In this document: piece by piece, positions 10,728-21,625 of the stretch
Layout of the letters: each line of letters starts with the position of its first letter
Position numbering within the stretch: position 1 is the stretch's first letter
Assembly (NCBI GenBank): GCA_000277445.1
Contig: AJWJ01000311.1
Span: 1 to 27,213, forward strand
Direction: 5' to 3'
DNA from: Polysphondylium violaceum
Lineage: Eukaryota > Evosea > Eumycetozoa > Dictyosteliales > Dictyosteliaceae
Length of the DNA stretch: 27,213 nucleotides
The notes under the pieces: generated by a model
Told to the model about the DNA's origin: nothing
The model's database searches: none
Seen by the model: the letters and a program-made list of their open reading frames with translations, nothing else
Position numbers and translations under genes: made by a program

Positions 10728-13700
10728 TTAAACTCTTAAATCCCATTGTTTTCGTTCTTTTTTAAATAGATAGTTTTGGTGGCTCATTTCTTTAAGTTCA
10801 GTTTGATCTTCAACATTGTATTCTTGGATTGCACTCTCTAGCGAGAATTCAATTGGTTTTTGTTGTTTAATCTTTTTGTTATGTTGTTGTTGACTTTGGC
10901 TAGTCTTTGAGTTGGATTTCAAATTTGGAGTTTGATTTTCAGTGCCATTGTTATTGAATAATAATCTTTTCTTTGGATTAGTACTCATTGGAGTGGTTGG
11001 AGTAGCACCGGTAATGTGTTGGCGATTATTGAAATCTTTGAGTGGAGTGGGTGTTGAAAACTCTCGAAGGAATGCTTTTTCATCGACAGTAGGACTACTT
11101 TGTTGTTGAGGACTATGTAATGAGAAGTTTTCAAACATTTGATGAGTAACCCATGCAGCGTTGCCTTTAGAGCCACTCTTTAACGATTTCTTGATTGGAG
11201 ATGTAGTGTTGAATGGTATAGGGGGCGGTGGGGTTTTCATTATTTCTTTCATCAACTCGACAGATTTTGTAATTGATCTAGGTGGAGTTTTCAATGGTGA
11301 TCCTTTATAAATTGATTTTCTTAATGGGGATCCACCAATACTACTTCTAATACTAGTATTGTTGTTGTTGGTGTGATTACTCAACATAGAGTCATTCATA
11401 CTACTATTGTGATTGATATGATGATTATAATGTTGATTAAATGATTGTGATGAAGAAAGAGATATATTACAAGGTGAAATGATTTTAAGTAGTGGTGTTG
11501 AAGATGGTGGAGGTGGTTTAATCATTGGAATTGGTGATGATGGTGGTGCTGAATCAAAGGTTGATTTTTTAAATGGATTTGGTTTAATTTCCTCTTCCTC
11601 TTCTTTAATTGATAGTGGATCATTTAAAACTGGTTCAAATACTGGATTTACAAAATTATTATTATTATTTCTAATTAAATATCTTTGTCTATTGCTAACT
11701 GATTTTCTAGCTAAAACTGATTTTCTTCCAAGTATTGATCTTCTGGTGACAAATGATTGTCTTGGTTTTTTAACTAGTATATTTTCATTATTATTACTAT
11801 TATTATTATTATTATTGTTACTATCTTTTTCAATAGATTTTTCGATCTTGGTGATTGGTTTACTATCGTTATTATCTTGGATATCATTTGTACTCGTAGT
11901 GGTGGTAGTAGTGGTAGTGGTTGTAGTTTTAGTATTTGATGTTTCATTATTAATTTGTTTTGGTAAAACTGATTTTCTAGCTCTTGGTGCAATAGAGTTT
12001 CTTGGAGCCATTGTAGTAGATCTTGGTGCAATAGAGTTTCTTGGAGCCATAGAGGGTCTTCTTGCAACAGATTTTCTTGGTTTTTTAGATTCATGAATAA
12101 CATTGCATGGTTGATAGCCATTGCTGGGAGCGAATCTTGATTTGATTCTATTTGAAAGATCATGAAGTCTTTTAGATAAAAATGAAGATGATTGTGCTTT
12201 GACTGGGGTCTTGAGTGGAGTTGGAGGTGGTGAAGAAGGGGTGGTACTAGATTTTGTTGTTAATTTAATACCATTGGCTTCGTTACTACTGCCACTACTA
12301 TCATCTTCAATAAATGTTTTAATAATTCTATCAAATACACCAGATTCACCAAGTTGTTTTTTCTTTGCTTGTTGTTGTTGTAAGATCATTTCTTGTTGTT
12401 TGGCCAATTCTTCTTGCTCTCTAATCAATTCTTTTTCTTGTTCTTTTAGTTTTTGAGCAATTAATTTTTCTTCTCTCTCTTGTTCAATACGTAGTTTAGC
12501 TTGATGAACTAGATCTTTAATTGGTAGCTCTAGTGCCATTTTTAATAAAAAGTCGATTCCACCAATTTCATCAAGTGGTGGTCTAAGGAGATAGGGTAAT
12601 AAACCATCGGCACCTTTCTTTTTAAACAAATAGCCTGCAGAGTATTTTAATATTACAATCGATATTCTAAATAATGAATTGATACCTTCAAATAACACAA
12701 CGTCCCACATTCTCATTACATAACCCCATTCAGGTAAAGTTGTAAAGAAACACATCCACCATGGTGTAACATAAAGTAAAGGATCCATTCCATTTTTAGT
12801 CTTTAAAATAATTTATATAGTTAATATATTTTAATCAAAAACATATCTATATATTGAGTTGCATAATTTAAAAATACATACTAAATGGATACCTAAAGAT
12901 TGGTTTTCAATTTCTAATATTTTTTGGAATAGAATAGAGTCGGAAATAAGTTGGGGCATTCCTGGAATATAATAGCCCATGGTCTCTCTTTCTAAAAGGG
13001 CAACCAATGCCCAAAAAGAGTCTTCAACTGATAAAAACATTAATAATACACCTGCAATATATGACATTCCTTGACAATATCCAACTTTTGAATTATGATA
13101 TGAATATGATTGTAATACATTTAATAAATCTTTTTTACTATCATTATTAAGGTTGTTGTTAATAATAGTTTTTTAATAATATTCAAATAGATATTACTTA
13201 CGATCTCTTTGTAAAGAATCTTTTATTATTTGGAAAAGTTCTTGGAATATCCAAATCTATTTGTTCTGTGTGTTCATTTTCAGATTTTTTACATAATTCC
13301 TAAAATATTATATTAGTATATATAAATATAAATATATGATAAGATAGTCAATCAATCAATTAATAACTACATACAATAAAATAATCTTCTGGATATTGGT
13401 TTTTATAAAAATTTATATTTAACATTTTTTTCCAAATGATTGGTCTAAGATTTGTGGGAATTCCTTTAGCAGAGAGATTTAAAAGCTTTTCAGGTTGATT
13501 AATCATATAGTCATTCCAATTGTTTGCGATATGAATCCACTTTTGTTCTCTAGATAATCTTTTTCCTGCCTCTTTTGGTGTTTCTTCGACCAATTTATCA
13601 TTGTTATTATTACTATTATTATTATTATTGTCTAAAGTACTTTCATCATCTTCAATAACAACAAAACCATGTTCATCAAGTTTTGCATTTCTCTTGGTTG

Positions 13701-13737
13701 GTGATGTTATATCAAGCGATGTATTAAGATCATCCAT
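10728..13737 (-). CDS. TBC-domain Rab GTPase-activating protein
   Basis: Four exons, 13737-13375, 13299-13202, 13137-12882 and 12800-10728, join in phase across introns of 75, 64 and 81 nt to give 929 residues. The TBC domain (about 91-300) starts with KGIPTNLRPIIWKKML. It has the arginine finger in IDLDIPRTFPNN (Arg141), the glutamine finger in VGYCQGMSYIAG (Gln176), and the closing TPWWMCFF...MRMWDVVLFEG block, so it should stimulate GTP hydrolysis by a Rab GTPase; which Rab cannot be told. A charged coiled coil follows (about 330-385, rich in EQEREEKL and EELAKQQEM). The long disordered tail is basic and Ser/Thr/Pro-rich, with repeated RKS, RRSI and APRNS motifs that look like basophilic kinase sites, plus poly-Thr and poly-Asn. 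A 13-residue tail unit is duplicated exactly. Introns 1-3 all fall in the TBC domain, and the whole tail is one exon. Confidence 0.92.
11982..12050 (-). repeat. 39-nt tandem duplication in the TBC gene tail
   Basis: A 30-nt segment at 11982-12011 recurs exactly at 12021-12050, an offset of 39 nt or 13 codons. It codes for two copies of MAPRNSIAPR separated by STT. The DNA identity, rather than only protein similarity, suggests a recent in-frame duplication. Confidence 0.85.
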
Positions 13738-14413
13738 TTTTATCTAATAATAAAAAGTGGTAAAGTTTTATATATATCCTCTATTCTCAATAATATACAA
13801 AAGTGGTAAAAAAAAAAAAGAAAAAAAAGGAAAAGGAATTAAATCATAAACAAAATACTATAAATACAAATACAAAAACAAAAGACAATGTATGATGACA
13901 AAGAAGAAGAGGATACGCAAAAAGTGATCAAAATAAAAAATACTATAAACAGATTTTTTATTGTAATTTTTTTTATTTTCAAAAAAATGTTTTGTTCAAA
14001 CCCCAACTGTCAAAAATTTTAAAAAAGTAAACAGAGCGCGCCGCAAATTTAAAAAAAGTAGCCGGTGACAAAAAAATGGTCTGATCAAAACACACACATT
14101 AAGTCTGTGTTTAGTAACATTTTTTAAAGATATATAGATAAATATATATCTATCTATATATATTAAATAACATTTTATTTAATTTGAGCAGTAATTCGTT
14201 GTTGGTAGTAATGAAGAGTATCATAGCCATCATGATAGAATAAAATAGATAGCGCGTTTAATGAGTCTTCGAATCAACAATAAATGTTGGGTGTGTTGTT
14301 TGTCGTTTTCGTTTGTATGAGAATACCTTGTTTTATCACTAAAACAAGTTTTAGTCTGTGTACACGGGAATACCAATAATAATAAATAATAGATAGGTGC
14401 AATAATACCAAGT
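13738..14413. other. Spacer between TBC and RBM42 genes
   Basis: This 676-bp stretch holds the promoter of the TBC gene and the 3' region of RBM42 (both minus). It is AT-rich with A runs near 13808-13830, one GC patch (GCGCGCCGC, about 14036-14044), an AT palindrome near 14130-14160, and AATAAA on the minus strand at 14179-14174, a likely RBM42 poly(A) signal. An open frame at 14230-14487 overlaps the RBM42 coding end in another frame and is not supported. Confidence 0.5.
14327..14348 (-). other. 9-bp hairpin with GUGA tetraloop in the RBM42 3' region
   Basis: CTTGTTTTA (14348-14340) pairs perfectly with TAAAACAAG (14335-14327) around a GTGA loop on the minus strand. It lies about 65 nt after the RBM42 stop codon and before the likely poly(A) signal, so it should be in the 3' UTR. 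GUGA is a GNRA-type tetraloop in the transcript orientation; on the other strand the loop would be UCAC. Confidence 0.55.
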
Positions 14414-15199
14414 TTACACTTTGTGAGCTCTTTTTTGCCATGTTCCTTTGGACAATTTAATGGGTCTAGCACCAACGTATTTACCATTCATCTCTTTGAG
14501 AGCCCTGAGGAAATCAGTAGAGTTTCCGAGTGACACGAATCCAAATCCTTTGGTTTTAAGTGTCTTTGGATCACGCACCACTTTGGCCTTGAGGAAACTG
14601 GGGTACTTTACAAATGCTTGTTTCAACATCTCGTCGGTGACATCGTTACCCAGATCGCCAACAAATATACGAAAATCGTTGGGATCCCACTCTGACATTG
14701 AGTTGTCTGTCCATGATTGACCAGCGGCCTTCATTTCATATTTATCTTTTTTGGGTTCCTCCATTGTGACCATTGGTTGGCTCTTGGTGAGTGCATAATA
14801 AGATGGTGGTGCAACTGGCTTCAGTGTAGATTCTGCCAATATATTGATAGTCGATGCAGAGTATGTAACAGGTTTAGATGATACCACAACCGCACTTTTA
14901 GCAATCACCGACGAGGGTGTTGGTGTCGCCGATACCTTCAATATCTTTTTTCTTAGATGTGCAGCGGGTGTAATTAGTTTTGTTGATGGTGTAACTGTCG
15001 TAGTTGTTGTAGTTTTTGTTGTTTTGTTGGCGGTAGTGGTAGTTGGGCTATTATCGTTATTACTTGAATCATCTAATTTTCTCTTTACACCAGATGTGCT
15101 TGTGGCTGTGGTTGTAGTGGTTGGTGTTGTATCTGTACTCTTGTCTTCTGTAGAGTTTATCTCTGAGTAAAACTCATCTAAATCAGGCTCTTCACTCAT
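14414..15199 (-). CDS. rbm42: RBM42-like RNA-binding protein
   Basis: A single-exon frame of 261 residues starts at ATG 15199. The N-terminal two thirds are disordered, Thr/Ser-rich, with long runs of Thr. One RRM fills the C terminus (about 174-250): NDFRIFVGDLGNDV contains RNP2 (RIFVGDL, 177-183) and TKGFGFVSL contains RNP1 (217-224). The run SFLKAKVVRDPKTLKTKGFGFV and the closing MNGKYVGARPIKLSKGTW are very close to human RBM42, including the position of the RRM near the protein end. RBM42 binds RNA, interacts with hnRNP K in mammals, and is found in spliceosomal tri-snRNP preparations. The short tail after the RRM (QKRAHKV) lacks the Lys-rich extension of the animal protein. The symbol is by similarity. 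Confidence 0.88.
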   Translation of the reverse strand: MSEEPDLDEFYSEINSTEDKSTDTTPTTTTTATSTSGVKRKLDDSSNNDNSPTTTTANKTTKTTTTTTVTPSTKLITPAAHLRKKILKVSATPTPSSVIAKSAVVVSSKPVTYSASTINILAESTLKPVAPPSYYALTKSQPMVTMEEPKKDKYEMKAAGQSWTDNSMSEWDPNDFRIFVGDLGNDVTDEMLKQAFVKYPSFLKAKVVRDPKTLKTKGFGFVSLGNSTDFLRALKEMNGKYVGARPIKLSKGTWQKRAHKV

Positions 15200-16291
15200 T
15201 CTTATTTGTATGTAAATTATGCAATACCACCCACTTTTTTACCTAGCAAAATTTAAAAAATTTTATAAAAATTTTGCAACACTGAGGAATTTTACTCAAT
15301 AATCTCTATAATTTATCTAACCATCTATCTGTCAAACTCTGGATGTATATGTACATTTTTAACAAATTTATATCTAATCTAAAAACAAAAGTTATCAAAA
15401 CCAAATAAAGTTTTGCCAAATAAGGGTGGGGGGCGGAGTGCATTTACTATTTCTATTTGGCAATAGTAATGTGTGAAAATTTTAATTTTATCAAATGGGT
15501 AGTTGGCATTTTATTTTGTTTGTCTCTCAATAAAAATTAAATTAAATCATGAGTTTTTAACATCCCTCCATTCCATACTTGTGCAATCTCTATAAAAAAA
15601 GAGTGCTCTTTTCTTTTTTAAAAATTGATTTCCTTCTCTTTTTAGTCTCCATTAGTGGTAATTAATTATTACTCATAGCATTATATATAGAGTTTCGATT
15701 TTTATTTTTTTTTTCATATTACCTTGTGATTTTGGGGTTTTTCTCGGTATGTTTATATATATCTGTCTGTCTGTCTGTGACCTTACACTAGTGTGATGTG
15801 TATTGTTGTTGATAAATGTGGTAATTGTGGTATATGTGGTGTTTTTTTAGCGAATAAAGTAAATTAAAAACACTCATACACAGACAAATAAAACAATGTG
15901 TGTGTGTGTCATGTGGGGGTTATAAGGGAAAAATATCAACATTTAAAATTCAAGTTTTCCAGATATAACATTGTGAGATGATTACGAATGACTTTTTTTG
16001 AATTCCAGAAATTCTTTTTTTAATATTAAAATGGCAATGCCTTTTTACACAAAGCCATAATCCACTACTATTCAACAACTTAAAGAATTTACACTTTTTT
16101 ATATTTATATTGGTACTTATTTTCAGAAAAAAACAATTTCACTCGAGTGTCATTTTTTAATTTCATTGTGTTCTTTAAATATAATTTTTTTTTTTTAGTT
16201 GTGATATCGAATTCATTTATTATTTTTAAAATAATCACCACATATCAACTTTTATTTTTATCTTTTTGTTAAATATATATTAATTTTTAAT
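15200..16291. promoter_or_regulatory. Divergent promoter region, RBM42 and C2HC zinc gene
   Basis: This 1.1-kb spacer separates two divergent genes. It contains G-rich and GT-rich elements (GGGTGGGGGGCGG at about 15424-15436; GTGTGTGTGTGTC and TGTGGGGG near 15898-15916), a TCTG repeat near 15762-15778, and a TTTTAAATA-type AT-rich run just before 16292. The G-rich element sits inside a 10-bp inverted repeat (15413-15422 and 15454-15463). No open frame looks coding. Confidence 0.5.
15413..15463. repeat. 10-bp inverted repeat flanking a G-rich box
   Basis: TTGCCAAATA (15413-15422) is the exact reverse complement of TATTTGGCAA (15454-15463). The 31-nt spacer starts with a G-rich block on the plus strand. 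The arms lie about 215-265 bp upstream of the RBM42 ATG. Confidence 0.65.
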
Positions 16292-16705
16292 ATGCATCAC
16301 AGTGATTGGAAAATGTTAAATGATCAAAGAATGCAAAACATGACTATTTCAAGCCCAAATCCAGCATACTTTACTTGTAACTTGTGTGATGAAAATTTTA
16401 AAGCAGAATTATTATATTTCCATATTCCAAAATGTTACTTTGAACAAGCTCAAAAGAATGGTTTAGATACATTTTGCACATGCCCAGAGCACAAAGGTTC
16501 AAGATTCCATTCATGTCATGATATGGCTTGTAGTTCAAAAAATAATAATAATAATAATAATAATAGTAATAATATTAATTCAAACAATAATATTCATACA
16601 TCTTCTGGAATCCAGAATAGCAATTCAAATTGTTCAAGTAATGTAAATTCCAAGAATCCCATGATTGATCCAAATGGAATTAATTATTTGGCTTACAATC
16701 ATTAA
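16292..16705 (+). CDS. Small C2HC zinc-finger-like protein of unknown function
   Basis: A single-exon frame of 137 residues. Residues 29-48 form C-x2-C-x11-H-x3-C (CNLC...HIPKC), the spacing of C2HC zinc fingers of the ZC2HC type, including the aromatic and Leu positions between the pairs. A second cluster of metal-binding residues follows at 62-80: CTCPEH, then HSCH and a last Cys (Cys62, Cys64, His67, His73, Cys75, His76, Cys80), whose pairing is not obvious. From about residue 84 the protein is Asn/Ser-rich and disordered, ending in NPMIDPNGINYLAYNH. I do not recognise a named family beyond the first finger; nucleic-acid or protein binding would be a guess. It faces the ASG1-like gene tail to tail, and AATAAA copies lie at 16856 and 16860. 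Confidence 0.75.
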   Translation: MHHSDWKMLNDQRMQNMTISSPNPAYFTCNLCDENFKAELLYFHIPKCYFEQAQKNGLDTFCTCPEHKGSRFHSCHDMACSSKNNNNNNNNSNNINSNNNIHTSSGIQNSNSNCSSNVNSKNPMIDPNGINYLAYNH

Positions 16706-16859
16706 TGATTTCCACTCTCTTTTTAAATATATATATATATATATATTTCACCAAACACTTTTCTCTTTTCATCCACATAAATATCTGTCAAATATGGAGT
16801 CTCTATATATAATTCCATATATTTCTCAAGCAATAGCGAATCTAATTCTTTATTCAATA

Positions 16860-16912
16860 AATAAACATCAAGTCTCATTTTAATTTAATTAAAAAAAATG
16901 TTGATTTTTATT
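16860..16912. terminator. Inverted poly(A) signals between C2HC and ASG1-like genes
   Basis: AATAAACATCAA (16860-16871) and TTGATTTTTATT (16901-16912) are reverse complements at 11 of 12 positions. The left arm carries the plus-strand AATAAA for the C2HC gene and the right arm the minus-strand AATAAA for the ASG1-like gene, with a 29-nt AT-rich spacer. Confidence 0.5.
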
Positions 16913-17004
16913 ATACATAAAATATAAAAGTAAAGTAAATTTATAACATATAAAATTAAAACTTTTGTGTGTTTTAGTAGGCAGTATTGTCATTCTTCTG
17001 ATGA

Positions 17005-19249
17005 TTAATTCGTTTTGGCTTTTTTACATCTATTGTCATCAATTTGTTGATTGTTGTTTTCTAAATTTGAAAAATATCTTTGGTTTCTATTTACATTTTG
17101 TTGTTGTTGTTGTTGTTGGATATAAAAATTCATCATTTGTTGTTGTTGTTGGGCATCTGGACTTTGAGTATAATTTGTTTTATAAAACATTGTTGTTTGG
17201 GGCGTAGAGTTGGAGAGTGATGGAACATAGTTTTGGTAGTCAACTACTTGTTGTTGTTGATTATTATTAAAAGATGGTTGATTTAAATATGATGATGAAT
17301 TATAGTCTTGATCAGTTGATGAGGAAAGTGAATATTCAGATTGTTGTTGGTTTAATTTGTTATCGTTATTATTGTAAATTTCATTATTATTATTGATTTC
17401 TAAAGGTGGTTGAGGTATCAATGAATTTGTCAACATAAATGAAGTAAAAGTATCATTGTATTCTTTTGGAATACTGTATTGATCTGAATTTTCAGCCAAA
17501 GATAAATGTTCGCTATTTAAAAAACTTGGACTTTCAGTAAGGACAGATGTAGAGTCTGTTAATGGTGATGAAAGACCTTTGTTTAGTTCATTTTCATTAT
17601 TAGTGTTATTGTTACTATTATTATTATTACAATTATTATTATTGTTACTATTATTGTTGTAGCCATTACTACTACTATTATTGTTATTACTATTGTTGTT
17701 GTTATTGTTGTTGTTGTTATTATTATTATTATTACGATTATTATCTAAAGGAGAAGAATTTGCAGATTTTTCATAATAATCGGGAGAATCAGGGTTTTCA
17801 CCAGGTAGATAGATATCTTTGGAGGCATATTCTTGATTTTCCAATAGTTTTTTTAGTCTAACATCAGATTGTTGTAGTTTTTCAATGTTTTTCATGAGAG
17901 CTGGCTTTTTAAAGGTTAAAACATGTCTTCTAAAAGTTGAAGCACTTAGATTAGTTGTAAAATCATTGCAACTGACCCACATGGTATTCTTTTTTGGTTG
18001 TGGATTAACTTCCTTATAAAACTTTGGAATCTTGGACATTTCAACTGTAAGACTTGCTGAATCATCCGATAGATTGGTAATACTAGTAATCAATAAATAT
18101 TAGTATTAATTTTAGGTGTATAGAAAATTGTTGTAAAGCTTACATTATAGCAGTGATATCATTAAAGCTGGCAACCATTTTGTTCTTTACACCAAATTTC
18201 AATAGTTCCCAGACGACTTGCTTCTTTGTGAAATAAAATTTAGCGATAATGTCTCCAGGGAAGCCGGCAGAGTATTCCCATGAACCAATAGAGATCTTGA
18301 AGGCTGGGAAATTGGATGGCTTGAGTTTGACTTCAGTGTCAATAGAGGTGTTGGATGAATTGAGGGAATTGGATTTATTGAGAGAGTCGGTGGAGCCATC
18401 GATAGAGAATCCAGTGTGAGAGTACTGTTGCTGTTGTTGGTGTTGGTGTTGTCTGAGTTGTTGGTGTTGGGCAGCGGCGACGGCGGCGGCAGAGGCAGAA
18501 GCGGGTGGTGGGGCAAAGCCATATGGTGTTATGTATTGAGGATAGTATTGGTAGTATGGAATACCTGGATACGAGCCATAGGGAAACATGAGTTCCTGTG
18601 GTGATGGATAAGAGGGTCTTCTGTATTGGGGATGGGTGTCGTATTCGCTGAGGAAGGGGACCATCATAGGCGAGTTGGTGAGAGAGGGGCTGCCAATAGG
18701 CTGGGGCGAGGGTATGTATTGCATGTGGAGCATGGGAGAGACTGGCTGGGATGATTGGACAGGTGACGAGGGGGCAGAGTTGCCACTCTTGCTGATTAGC
18801 TTATGTCTCAATTCATTCTTTTGCGATATATCGAGTGGAGTAACCTTGGGTGTGCCAGCGGGAGAATTACCAGAGAGTATGGGTGTGCCCGTTAAACTAT
18901 TTGTAGCATTTAAATTCAAGAATCCACTGGTGGGAGTAAGTGGCCCATTTGGGACATTTGTTGGCGACAGGTTGAATCCCATTGAGCTATTGGTGAATAA
19001 AAATGGATTCAAATATTCTTTACCAAAGCCACCAACCGCGCTAGCACTCGAGCCATCTAATGAAATATTTGGAAACATGGTCGAATAACTATTATTAGTG
19101 TTGGTCAATAGAGCTGGAGAAGAAGATGACAAGAGATTCGTATTGTTGTTAAAAGTTGGTACAGAAAATAGAGTTGAATTAAATGGAGATGGACAATTGT
19201 CTTTTAGTAATTCTGGAACTAAAGTTGGTGAATTTATATTGGAAGTCAT
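17005..19249 (-). CDS. ASG1-like domain protein
   Basis: Two exons, 19249-18144 and 18082-17005, join in phase across a 61-nt intron (GTAAGC to ACTAG) to give 727 residues. A conserved domain at about 315-445 spans the junction: SNFPAFKISIGSWEY, GDIIAKFYFTKKQVVWELL, a short DITAI segment at the splice, then IPKFYKEVNPQPKKNTMWV, FRRHVLTF and NIEKLQQSDVRL. From memory this matches, with almost no gaps, the domain of Arabidopsis ASG1 (Altered Seed Germination 1) and its plant relatives (NPQPRKHTLWQATSDFT there). The biochemical function of that domain is not known to me. The long N terminus is Ser/Pro/Asn-rich with an Ala stretch and a His/Gln run; the C-terminal part is Asn- and Gln-rich, ending in basic RCKKAKTN. 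Its start faces a 4.26-kb spacer. The fold and partners are unknown; a regulatory nuclear role would be speculation. Confidence 0.85.
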
Positions 19250-21625
19250 TTTTTTTTATGTTAATAAATATTATTACTATTACTGTTGAGCTATTATTAC
19301 TATTGGGGTTGATGTTTGGTGTTGGGGGAGTATGTACAGAAAGGAGGGGAGGGAACACAAAGGAAGCCTTTACACTTGAGCACAATATTGGTCTTTGTCA
19401 ATTCCAAATAACATAGTCCATAACAGACAGACAAGACAGATGTGGAGGAGTGTATTTAATTTTATAAAAATCCTAAAATTTTATAACTATCTACAATGAA
19501 TAAATATTTGTACAATTATTTACAAATGTGTGTATGTATATATATGGATGGGAAGGGTCCTTTGAAAATTTTAAAAACAGTGGTAATCAACACAACAAAA
19601 ATTGGAGAAAAAAAACAAAAAACACAAAAAACAAAAATAAAAATAAAAATGTTTTGATCAAAATTAATTTCTTGCAAAACTTGGGAAATTAAAAAGATCT
19701 GCCCTATTTCATCGGAGTTGTATAAATTAGAGAGTAGAGTGTCTCATGAGTGAGAGTGGGTGTGTAACAATTATAATAATAATAATAAATAAAAGAGACA
19801 GACAAACAGAGGCCACAGTTGATCTATGTATCTATCAAACTACTTTATCTTGTGAAGGAGGAGATGACAATTGACAATATTGGTTGAAATAATTTTTTGT
19901 GAATGTGTGTTATGGAATTGTTGTGTGGCTATGTGTGTGTGCGAAGTAAAATTAAAAAAAAAATAACCTCCTTTTGCCCCTTCTAAATACCCTTCTATCT
20001 ACGTCCAGTACAAAATAAAGAATTGTGAAATAATTATTTTAAAAAAATTCAACAACAAATCTTTTGAATTGCAATGATCACATGTGCACAAACAGTAACA
20101 ATATGATAGGATCTATCCCATCATAAATAGTCGCCCCCACCCCCACGAGGATCACACACAATAAAAATAAAAAAAAAAAAAAAAAAAAAAAAACCTAAAC
20201 TTAAATTTAATTTGAGTTTTTGATTGTTATTTTTAGATCACTAATTAACCAATCATAACTATTGATCATCATAATAAAATACCAAGCCAGGTTAAAACAT
20301 ATAAAAATAACAAAAACAAACAATAGTGTTATTTTGATTATTATTTATTGTTATTGTTATTATAATTGCTTAGATCAATTATTGTCAATTATTATTATTA
20401 CAAGATACTAGTACAGATAATAGTATTACAGATACGATGACTGTGAGTGAGTGTTGTTTGACAATAATGGAAGGTCACAAAATAAAATGGATTTAAAATG
20501 AGTCTCTTTAAATATGGACAGTAGTGAATTGATATAGAGGTGGTGATGATTCAGAGTTATATGATTGGGTGATTTTAAATTTGTAAAATTGGAATTTTAA
20601 AAATGTTTTATATGAATGTGAAAAAAAACAGCGGGGGTGAGGAAATATGAAAAAATTGAAAATTGGTACAAAAAATAAAAAAAAAGACACAAAAGATATA
20701 TGAAAAAAAAAAGATGTAAAAAGTGTCATTTTCAACCAATCTGGATATTAATGCTGATTAACAAGTGACCAATAAGAAAGTACTGTTGGGTAGATTTTTT
20801 AAAATCTATTTTTTGTAATTCATCTATTGGTGGTCTTTAATACACTAATTATAGACAAGTGCTGTGATCCATAACCAATAGTAGAGTGTGGTGTGTGATT
20901 AAACAAGATGATGAGAAAGAATTTTGGAATGTGATACTATCCAATAAAAACAACAATAAAGATAATGTGATTGATTGTGAAATGGTAGTAGTTGATATTT
21001 GGATTTGAATTATTATTATTAATTAATTTCTAAACGTACCTTTTTCATATATAATATTAGGTCCTGGGAAAAGAGTTGGATGAGAGATATCAAAGACTTT
21101 GTTTGTTTATTGCCACACACAAAAAAAAAAAATAAGAGGTGAGTGTATGTAAAAAAGACACAGAGTAAAAATATTTCTAGTAAGGCGTTTTTTTGATGAT
21201 TAAAATTTGGATCAATTGATGTAATTGGTGAGTTTAATTTTTTTTTTTTATTGCAACAGAAAAAAGTTGTAAATTACAAAAAAAAAAAATTAAATTGTTG
21301 GTGCAAGCAAAACAATGTTGATAGAAAAGCGGGCACTTTGAATTATATCAATATCGAACAACAAAAGCAAAAATATTGCGTGTGTGTGTGAATGTGTGTG
21401 AAAGTAGAAAAGAACAAAATTGTTTCTTCAGTTATGATGATGATGATAATCAGTCAGTTGAATCAAGGCGAGTGTGAGTTTTAAATTTATTTTAAATTAA
21501 ATTAAATTAAATTGTGAATGTGTGTGTTATCTGTGTGTGTGTACGAGAGAAAAGAAGCTTTCACCTTAAAGGTTGTTTTTTTTCTGAGGTGGACTTTTTT
21601 CCAATTTCCATTCAATTCAAGTTCG

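Noticed and set aside
14125-14165. Long AT palindrome made of TATATAGATA-type repeats
   Set aside because: Simple alternating A/T sequence gives such palindromes by chance in this genome.
14230-14487. 85-residue minus frame overlapping the end of RBM42
   Set aside because: It overlaps the conserved RRM end in another frame and continues into the 3' region; the RBM42 frame accounts for the sequence.
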